NCBI RefSeq assembly: GCF_023734775.1
Contig: NZ_AP025732.1
Location: forward strand, 5,640,501-5,704,500
Origin: Nostoc cf. commune SO-36
Lineage (GTDB): Bacteria > Cyanobacteriota > Cyanobacteriia > Cyanobacteriales > Nostocaceae
DNA: 64,000 bases
Direction: 5' to 3'
Under the pieces are notes generated by a model. The model did no database searches, was not told where the DNA came from, and saw only the letters and a program-made list of their open reading frames with translations. The position numbers and the translations under genes were made by a program. Shown piece by piece: positions 58,108 through 64,000 of this stretch (position 1 is its first letter; every line of letters begins with the position of its first letter).

Positions 58108-58470
58108 ATGAAACTTTCACCCCTACTTACAAGTGTAGCCTTGGTTGGTTTTTTGACAGTTTGGGACGCACCATTAAAGGTGATCAATCCATCATTAGTG
58201 CAAGCCTCAGCAGCCGAAGAATTGTCTGTAACAAAGAAATTAGACTTGCTCACTAAGAATAAGGGTCAGATTGGTAGTGGCGATCAACTCCGTCGTTTCT
58301 TTTTTGCTGACTTAGAGCCAATCGGTATCCAAGTAGGCGGTGCAGGTCACGTAGTTAACCTTTATAACAAAGCTAATGATGTCACATTCGCTTACTGTTC
58401 GCATTACGATGTGATTGTTGCCGTTAAGAAAGGTAAGATAACTAAATTTGAACCCAGTGAAGTAAAGTAA
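58108..58470 (+). CDS. Small exported hypothetical protein
   Basis: 120 aa, GAGAAG seven bases before ATG. The N terminus (MKLSPLLTSVALVGFLTVWD) is a signal sequence; a site after VQASAA is plausible. The mature 85 residues (AEELSVTKKLDLLTKNKGQI, GVQVGG-like GIQVGGAGHVVNLYNKANDV) have two cysteines at most and no known domain. The gene is alone. I do not recognise a family. Confidence 0.65.
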   Translation: MKLSPLLTSVALVGFLTVWDAPLKVINPSLVQASAAEELSVTKKLDLLTKNKGQIGSGDQLRRFFFADLEPIGIQVGGAGHVVNLYNKANDVTFAYCSHYDVIVAVKKGKITKFEPSEVK

Positions 58471-58704
58471 CTTATTGAAGCTGCTTCTGTCTCAGCTCGA
58501 CTTTATCCAAAATTAAAAACTTGGCTTTCTTTATTCGGCAACAACACTGGCTTTTTGGCAAATACTTTTTCCACGTCACAGATTATGGATGAAGATAAAG
58601 TCGAGCTTAAGATGGCTCTACATTTCCCAGAAAATAACCTAAAATATTATTTTTTTCTACTGCAATCAATAAAAAAAATTGGTGAGTTGAAAACCCTTCA
58701 AAAG

Positions 58705-58749
58705 CCTTGCTCTAATTCCATCTTTAAAAATGATGGAATTAGAGCAAGG
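58705..58749 (-). terminator. Perfect 18-bp inverted repeat after the kinase gene
   Basis: CCTTGCTCTAATTCCATC and its exact complement are separated by a 9-bp loop. On the minus strand it is followed by CTTTTGAAGG, a short T tract. Best read as the terminator of the kinase gene that stops at 58778. A short plus-strand frame across it (58555-58755) is not convincing. Confidence 0.6.
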
Positions 58750-58777
58750 ATGTGAATTCCAAATTTAAACTTTCAAA

Positions 58778-60361
58778 TCACAACAAGCCTCTTTTACCAT
58801 TGGGGCGCACGGTCATCCAGTTTGTTTTTGCTAATGCTAGCTGCTCATCAGAAATTTTGGCACTGGTGAGATTAGCACCACACAGATTAGCCCCTCGGAG
58901 ATTAGCATTGTTGAGATAAGCATTGCTGAGGTCAGCACCTCGTAGGTCTGCCCCTTCTAAATCAGCATGGTTAAAGTATGCTTTGCTCAAATTAGCATCC
59001 TTAAGATTTGCTCGAGTTAGACTGGCTCTGCCAAAGTCACTATTGTGAAGATTAGCTCCTTGGAGATTGGTTTTTTGCAATTGAGCGGAATGGAAATTTG
59101 TTTGGGATAAGTCAGCACCTTGCAGATTCAACAAACTTAAATTGTGTAAGGCAAAATCTCGTCTTCCCTTCAGATAGGCGGTTAATAAACTTTGGGTATC
59201 TAACTTACGCTCAACTTTAGAATTTTGAATTTGTGAACTATTACTGTTGCTATTGGCTAAATTAGAACCCTGGTGTAATCCAGCCGCTTCTGCTGCTTTG
59301 GCTCTTCTAGCACGAATTGCCGCCGCTACTTGTGCCACTCCTGCACTGGTAGCAGTAGCAGGGTTATTACATAAAACAGCAGAATTTTCTAGGTGGTTGT
59401 GTGTTCGCTCTTTAGATCCACTATCAGATTTAGTCAGTAAACCGTTGGCTAAACTATCTAAGTACGGTTCTATTTCTAATGCTCTGAGAACATCTGCTGC
59501 TGACTGATAGCGATTACGTACAGACACTTCTAACATTTTTCGCAATACATTGCTCAAGTGATCGCTCACTTGCACAAGCTGCTCCCACATCATCTCGCCA
59601 GTATTGGGATTGTAATCTAAATCTTTAGGAGTTTTGCTAGTCAGTAAATAAATACATGTGACTCCCAGTGCATAAATATCACTGGCGTAGACTGGACGCA
59701 TAGCCATTTGCTCTGGCGGTGCAAAACCAGGAGTACCAATGGCATAAGCAGTTAATGCTGTCTGTCCTGATGGATTTGTCGTACCTTGGCTGATTTGGTT
59801 TTTAACAGCACCAAAATCAATGAGTACCATTCTGGCATCTTGAGTGCGGCGAATTAAGTTGGCTGGTTTGATATCACGGTGAATCACTTTTTGCTCATGG
59901 ATATATTGCAGCAGTGGCAAAATCTCGCTCAAAAATTGCTTGACTCCAGTTTCGCTCAAGATGCCGTTAAGTTTGACCTCCTCCTGCAAGGTATCACCAC
60001 TGATGTATTCTTGAACTAAATAGAATTGCTCATGATCTTCAAAATAGTCTAACAATCTTGGTACTTGGGGATGATTGCCAATCTTACCTAGAGTTTTGGC
60101 TTCTCGCTCAAAGAGTTCTCTGGCCATCTGTAAAACGTGTGGGGCGCTTCCTGATGGGCGTAATTGTTTAATTACACAACTCGGTTCTCCTGGTAAGCCT
60201 TGATCATTGGCTAAGAAGGTTGCTCCAAAGCCACCCTGACCTAATGGTTTGATCACCTGATAGCGATCGCGCAACAGTAATTGCGAGCCACAAGACTGAC
60301 AGTTTTGGCTATATACCAAATTTTCTGGATTGGGACAGGTAGGATTTAAGCAGTAGCTCAT
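58778..60361 (-). CDS. Ser/Thr protein kinase with pentapeptide repeats (SpkB-like)
   Basis: 527 aa. An N-terminal zinc-ribbon-like segment (CLNPTCPNPEN...CQSCG) precedes a Hanks-type kinase: P-loop PLGQGGFGATFLA, VIKQL (Lys), VIHRDIKPANLIRR (catalytic loop) and LIDFGAVK (DFG). A Ser/Asn-rich linker (about 305-385) follows. About 20 pentapeptide repeats (LQGADLSQTNFHSAQLQKTN, ANLRGANLCGANLTSAKI) fill the C terminus as a right-handed beta helix. The order cysteine motif, kinase, pentapeptide matches SpkB of Synechocystis, linked there to motility and oxidative stress. Soluble; targets unknown. Confidence 0.93.
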   Translation of the reverse strand: MSYCLNPTCPNPENLVYSQNCQSCGSQLLLRDRYQVIKPLGQGGFGATFLANDQGLPGEPSCVIKQLRPSGSAPHVLQMARELFEREAKTLGKIGNHPQVPRLLDYFEDHEQFYLVQEYISGDTLQEEVKLNGILSETGVKQFLSEILPLLQYIHEQKVIHRDIKPANLIRRTQDARMVLIDFGAVKNQISQGTTNPSGQTALTAYAIGTPGFAPPEQMAMRPVYASDIYALGVTCIYLLTSKTPKDLDYNPNTGEMMWEQLVQVSDHLSNVLRKMLEVSVRNRYQSAADVLRALEIEPYLDSLANGLLTKSDSGSKERTHNHLENSAVLCNNPATATSAGVAQVAAAIRARRAKAAEAAGLHQGSNLANSNSNSSQIQNSKVERKLDTQSLLTAYLKGRRDFALHNLSLLNLQGADLSQTNFHSAQLQKTNLQGANLHNSDFGRASLTRANLKDANLSKAYFNHADLEGADLRGADLSNAYLNNANLRGANLCGANLTSAKISDEQLALAKTNWMTVRPNGKRGLL

Positions 60362-60720
60362 GCACTGTTAACTCGCTGCACGAATAATCACGGGGACTGT
60401 TATACTCTCTTTCAATTATTTAGATATTGATCAACTTCTGCCAGGTAATTTTTGCTGGAAATACTGTGAAGATTTCCTAAAGTTTAACTGAATATTACGT
60501 AAAGCGATCGCTAGAAAAAGATAATTTATTATACTCAACATTTAAAAATAGTGTTTACCCTATTCTGTTTCTTTTTCTACAAGAGACTGCGCCAACGGGA
60601 TGGATGCTGCGCGAACGGGAGAGATCCCCAAGATCACACAGCCTTACCCACTGGCTCCCCTACAGAAAATCGCTGTAGAATTTGGATGTCCAAGTTTGGA
60701 GGCAATTTAGCTTGAACCGA
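60362..60720. other. Intergenic region before the second TnpB element
   Basis: No gene seen. It contains fragments of interspersed repeats (CTGCGCCAACGGGATGGATG, GCTGCGCGAACGGGAGAGAT). Confidence 0.5.
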
Positions 60721-60727
60721 CAGAAGC

Positions 60728-60756
60728 CCCACGTCTCACCCGATAGGGGAGCGTGG
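60728..60756 (+). other. Left-end hairpin of the second TnpB element
   Basis: CCCACGTCTCACCC and GGGGAGCGTGG pair imperfectly around CGATA. Same outer context as 37464-37495. Confidence 0.6.
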
Positions 60757-60887
60757 TATGAATGGCGGGCGAGTTGGCGACAGTCTTTCGACCAATTTAT
60801 CCCGCAGGGATAAGAAGGAGAAAGACATGGAGGAAACGAGCAATTCTTATATTATACTTTTTTATAGCAAACGCTATTTACTCTAAA

Positions 60888-62120
60888 ATGTTAAAGGTTG
60901 TCAAAGTCAGATTATATCCAGATTCTCAACAGCAGCAGTCACTAGCGCAAGCTTTTGGCAGTTGTCGTTGGCTCTGGAATTATTGCCTGAATTTGATGAA
61001 TCAAACATACAAAGAAACTGGTAAGGGGCTGTCTGGATACGCAGTAAAAAAGATAATCCCGCAGTTGAAAAAAGAGTATGAATGGTTGACATCGACCTAT
61101 TCACAATGTTTGCAACAAGTTTGTTTAAATCTAGGAGTAGCTTTTAATAACTTCTTCTCTGCGAGACGCTGCGCGAATGAAAAAAGAGCTAAATACCCTA
61201 GATTCAAATCAAAGCATAGCAAACAGTCAATTCAATACCCTCAAAATGTTAAAGTTGTTGATAGTTGTTTGACCCTCCCAAAAATAGGAGATGTCACAGC
61301 GATAATTCATAGACCTATTGAAGGTAAAGTCAAAACCGTAACCATCTCTAAAAATTGCTCTAATCAATACTTTGCAGCTATTCTTTTTGATGATTGTAAA
61401 GATAAACCTAGTTCAAATCCAGAAGGTAAAGCGATAGGTATTGATTTGGGATTGACCCACTTCGCTGTTACTAGCGATGGATCTAAATTTGATAACCCCA
61501 GAATATTAAACAAGTATGAGAAGAATTTAAAACTCAAGCAGCAGCAACTATCTAGAAAACAGAAAGGCTCTAATAACCGTATTAAAGCTAGAAACAAAGT
61601 TGGCTTTGTTCACAGAAAAATTACTAACTACCGTGGAGATTTTTTACACAAGCTATCTCGTAGGATAGTTAACGAAAACCAAGTTATTGTTGTGGAAAAC
61701 CTCAATGTTAAAGGCATGATGCAAAATCACAAACTCGCCAAATCCATACATCAAGTGGGATGGGGAATGTTTTGCACCATGCTGAAATACAAGGCAGAAA
61801 TGGAAGGAAAGATTTATCAGGAAGTTGATAGATTTTTCCCTAGTTCAAAAACCTGTCATGTGTGCCTAAATCAAGTTGGTAGTTTGCCTCTTGATATCAG
61901 ATTTTGGACTTGTGATAATTGTCAAACCAGACATGACAGGGATATCAACGCAAGTATTAACCTCAGAGATGAGGGACTACGGATTTTGACCTCTGGAACG
62001 GGGGATAATAAAGCCTGTTGTCCAGATGTAAGTCGGAGTAAGGGAGGACGCAAGAAATCCACTGCTGCGCTTTCTGTTGGACAGGAAGCCTACACTGTAC
62101 CGTCAGGTCAGTGTAGGTAG
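60888..62120 (+). CDS. tnpB: TnpB RNA-guided nuclease, intact
   Basis: About 410 aa from ATG 60888 (MLKVVKVRLYPDSQQQQ); upstream codons of the longer frame are non-coding. An N-terminal helix-rich region leads to RuvC-I GIDLGLTHFAVTSDG (Asp), RuvC-II VIVVENLNVKGM (Glu), a zinc finger CHVCLNQVG...CDNCQT and RuvC-III RHDRDINASINLRDE (Asp). All catalytic residues are present. TnpB proteins of this type cut DNA using an omega RNA from the element's 3' end, helping transposon retention. The protein differs clearly from the frameshifted TnpB at 37804. Confidence 0.92.
   Translation: MLKVVKVRLYPDSQQQQSLAQAFGSCRWLWNYCLNLMNQTYKETGKGLSGYAVKKIIPQLKKEYEWLTSTYSQCLQQVCLNLGVAFNNFFSARRCANEKRAKYPRFKSKHSKQSIQYPQNVKVVDSCLTLPKIGDVTAIIHRPIEGKVKTVTISKNCSNQYFAAILFDDCKDKPSSNPEGKAIGIDLGLTHFAVTSDGSKFDNPRILNKYEKNLKLKQQQLSRKQKGSNNRIKARNKVGFVHRKITNYRGDFLHKLSRRIVNENQVIVVENLNVKGMMQNHKLAKSIHQVGWGMFCTMLKYKAEMEGKIYQEVDRFFPSSKTCHVCLNQVGSLPLDIRFWTCDNCQTRHDRDINASINLRDEGLRILTSGTGDNKACCPDVSRSKGGRKKSTAALSVGQEAYTVPSGQCR
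62089..62117 (+). other. Right-end hairpin of the second TnpB element
   Basis: CCTACACTG-ACC/GGT-CAGTGTAGG, overlapping the tnpB stop codon, as in the first element. Confidence 0.65.
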
Positions 62121-62154
62121 TTCACAATCGTCTCCGTTATTCGTTAACAGACTA

Positions 62155-62985
62155 TTAGCTGGCTTTCATGTTCACACTAATCAGCTGTTCGATAAGTGCA
62201 AAAACATCACTGCGGCTAAGTTTGTCTTTACCATTAGCAAGGGCATCAAGAGTGCCATTAGCCAAGGTTAAGGGAATTTGGCAAAAATCTAAGGCGGGGC
62301 CCGTAGGAAGGTCTTTAACATAAGCTTCTGCCAAGGCTAAATTTCGCCGGGCATACTCTTGCATATTTTCTGCACTCCAACCCTCTGGGAAGAATTCTAC
62401 CCCACGCCCCAAATCTTCAGTATGGTTACGTAGGATATTGACTGCTTGTAAACCCCGACCAAACCCAATTGCCTGGGTACGGTTCGTTTGTGTTCCATCA
62501 TACCAAGCCCATAAGTCCGAAAGTAACAATCCCACTGCACCAGCAACCCCAAAGGTATAGCGATCTAAATCAGATTCTGTAGAAATTTTCCAGTTTCTTT
62601 CTGCCCAATAAGCCATGCGGTCTGCCATTGCAGCAGTTGCATCCCAAATTCGAGGTGCAATGGTGTCTGGTGCTAGCAGTGACCATTCTCTAATGCTTAA
62701 AGTGACTTCTTCTAATGAATTCTCATACCCACTAAATCCTGCCAAGAAAGCATCTAGCGGGAAGCCATCTACCCCTGCCTGTAATGTCAGGCTAATTGTT
62801 TTTAACAGCTTCGCTTTAGTAGCGCTATCTAATTCGGAATGATCTTCAATTTCATCAATGGCACGCATACACAAATATGCTGATGCTACTGCCTCTTGTA
62901 ATCCTGGCGGTAAAAGACTAATTGGAATATAAAAAGTTCGGCTAGTTTCTTTGAGGATTTGCAATGCATCTCTACGTAAATTCAT
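62155..62985 (-). CDS. Squalene/phytoene synthase family protein
   Basis: About 276 aa from ATG 62985, which has GGGGAG eight bases upstream; the frame to 63018 adds codons before this site. The first Asp-rich motif is RAIDEIEDHSEL (DEIED). The second reads ILRNHTEDLGRG, where the usual DxxxD has Asn in first place. The start SRTFYIPISLLPPGLQEAVA differs from CrtB phytoene synthases, so squalene-type condensation of two prenyl diphosphates for hopanoids is the better guess. Membrane-associated enzyme. No hopanoid or carotenoid genes adjoin. Confidence 0.8.
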   Translation of the reverse strand: MNLRRDALQILKETSRTFYIPISLLPPGLQEAVASAYLCMRAIDEIEDHSELDSATKAKLLKTISLTLQAGVDGFPLDAFLAGFSGYENSLEEVTLSIREWSLLAPDTIAPRIWDATAAMADRMAYWAERNWKISTESDLDRYTFGVAGAVGLLLSDLWAWYDGTQTNRTQAIGFGRGLQAVNILRNHTEDLGRGVEFFPEGWSAENMQEYARRNLALAEAYVKDLPTGPALDFCQIPLTLANGTLDALANGKDKLSRSDVFALIEQLISVNMKAS

Positions 62986-63714
62986 GTTTTCACTCCCCGA
63001 TTGATTTTTGCACCACATGAAGTTTGCAGTTTTTTGATGATACTGGATATAGTTTTGACTAAACTTTAAAAACTATAGACTATAAGATACGCTAGTATTT
63101 CATCTAAAAATTAATAGTTTTTGGTGTTGCAATTAACAAAGCTCTCAAATTTATCAAAGTCTAGTCTAGTATATAGGTTTTTGGGTGCAAAAGTGTTTGA
63201 GGTGTCGTTTGATATAGCGTTCATAAACTTTTAGGAGATATATAAAGAATTATGCTAATATTTGGTTGAATATTGCAAATTTTTTCTATAAGCAAACAGT
63301 CATTTTCGGCATTTGAAAGTGTTTAAAGTCTGCGTTAATCTGACTAAGAAAGTGTAATTATTGTATATATAAAGACAATTTAGGAAAAGCTGATGACGGA
63401 TAACAGCATTTGTACGCATCTCAACGTTCGTACAGTGGCTTGCCGATGAGTTAGGGTAAGTTAAATTGGACACAAAGGGTTGCGGCGGTCGATGTCTACG
63501 CGTAACTTACGATAGTGACATCAAATGACCATAACCTAGAACCAAAAGTTGCCGTATATTTACTTGATTGACAATAAAAAAGTGGACAAAGTGGACTGTT
63601 GTCCACTCAAAAAACATTTGTGAATATTTTTACCAAAGAGCAGCATGACTGCACCTGTAGCAGGGGCGACTTTTTCGACGGAATCAACATCCCCTGGTTT
63701 CACCCACTCTAAAT
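62986..63714. other. Intergenic region upstream of the squalene/phytoene synthase gene
   Basis: AT-rich, with no gene that I can support. A fragment of the 29-bp repeat type (GATGTCTACGCGTAACTTAC) lies near 63493. Confidence 0.5.
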
Positions 63715-63812
63715 TAGGACTTACGCAAAATATCTCTCAAACTCTTATTTCTCCGTGTACTCTGCGCCTCTGTGGTTCGTTATTCCGTAACTCTTGCGTA
63801 AGTCAGTCCTAT
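63715..63812. mobile_element. MITE-like repeat with TTACGCAA ends
   Basis: TAGGACTTACGCAA on the left faces TTGCGTAAGTCAGTCCTA on the right, giving an imperfect inverted pair about 98 bp apart. The core (CTCCGTGTACTCTGCGCCTC) is a widespread Nostocales repeat. The 90-codon frame across it (63645-63917) is not a gene. Confidence 0.6.
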
Positions 63813-63935
63813 AAATATTGGGCAGCAACGTTGAGATTTTCGGATATAGCAGTTCTCAATTGCATAGAATACAGAGCATTCGTAAGGGCACAGCAATGCT
63901 CATTGGTGTCAACTTAAGGTAAAACTCCTTTCAAA

Positions 63936-64000
63936 TCTCGTTTCCAGCCTCTGGCTGGAAATGCTCATCATAGCTGCTCTGCCGCAAGTCTTGAGGCGGA
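63936..64000. repeat. Second copy of the modular hairpin repeat, cut by the window edge
   Basis: TCTCGTTTCCAGCCTCTGGCTGGAAA and CTGCCGCAAGTCTTGAGGCG share modules with 47266-47381. The outer arm is degraded (AAATGCTC instead of AAACGAGA). Confidence 0.7.

Larger units (their letters stand above)
60721..62120 (+). mobile_element. IS200/IS605-group element with intact tnpB, no tnpA
   Basis: The left end CAGAAGCCCCACG...GCGTGGTATGAATG and right end GGAAGCCTACACT...AGTGTAGG match those of the element at 37464-39038. It has about 130 bp between the left hairpin and tnpB and lacks the RHH gene. Being intact, it could in principle supply TnpB for both elements. Confidence 0.72.

Noticed and set aside
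58555..58755. Plus-strand 66-codon frame
   Set aside because: It runs through the perfect inverted repeat that probably ends the kinase transcript.
63645..63917. Plus-strand 90-codon frame
   Set aside because: Most of it is a widespread MITE-like repeat (63715-63812).
1..64000. Assignment to a named symbiotic species on the basis of pseudogenes
   Set aside because: The lesions fit an eroding genome, but several could be read errors, and no species-specific marker was seen.

Overview
The window looks like chromosome of a filamentous, heterocyst-forming cyanobacterium of the Nostoc/Anabaena group. The evidence is dense GCGATCGC (HIP1) sites, 7-bp short tandem repeats (CCCAATG, GGGGAGC and AATTCGC types), a hetF gene preceded by an NsiR1 small-RNA repeat array, phycobilisome genes, the long ribosome hibernation factor (LrtA type), PEP-CTERM proteins and a pentapeptide-repeat Ser/Thr kinase. 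No rRNA, tRNA or CRISPR array was recognised.

Layout. 1-2.7 kb: a decayed IS630 transposase, then six intact and two degenerate NsiR1 units (TCCGGA promoter, about 60-nt RNA, terminator) on the minus strand. They are antisense to the leader of hetF, which runs 2.75-5.3 kb on the plus strand. 5.4-8.0 kb: a membrane-anchored Roco (LRR-ROC-COR) protein. 8.1-10.1 kb: a MITE-like element, a 21-bp repeat array and two Uma2-family genes, one broken. 10.3-12.6 kb: gatD and murT (lipid II amidation). 12.7-13.2 kb: a second 21-bp array between inverted GC-skewed repeats. 13.4-20.4 kb: a thioredoxin-like exported protein, an unknown, a PEP-CTERM protein, murD and glyS. 20.9-27.7 kb: a tandem pair of PEP-CTERM genes, a WcaI-like glycosyltransferase and a 977-aa RTX-type repeat protein. 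29-34 kb: an RND efflux pair whose adaptor gene is frameshifted. 34-37 kb: a transporter-HEAT fusion. 37.4-39 kb: a TnpB element carrying a small ribbon-helix-helix gene. 39-41.6 kb: infC, an nblB-like gene and a CpcS-family lyase. 42.2-44.8 kb: an unusual membrane STAND/NACHT-type NTPase with exported HEAT repeats. 45-50.8 kb: a frameshifted slt, map, an oxidoreductase and a histidine kinase with many lesions. 50.8-64 kb: CAP lipoprotein, NagX-type acyltransferase, PrxQ, raiA/lrtA, lipB, DUF2996, EamA transporter, SpkB-like kinase, an intact TnpB element and a squalene/phytoene synthase.

Two themes run through the window. First, cell envelope: MurD, MurT-GatD, Slt, PEP-CTERM, RTX, glycosyltransferase and RND efflux. 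Second, erosion and repeat invasion: at least seven genes are disrupted (IS630 transposase, two Uma2 genes, RND adaptor, tnpB, slt, histidine kinase). Small repeats have also entered coding sequence (hetF, murT, murD). The histidine kinase has a nonsense codon and several indels, which points to true gene decay. The single-base lesions in slt and the RND adaptor could instead be sequence errors.
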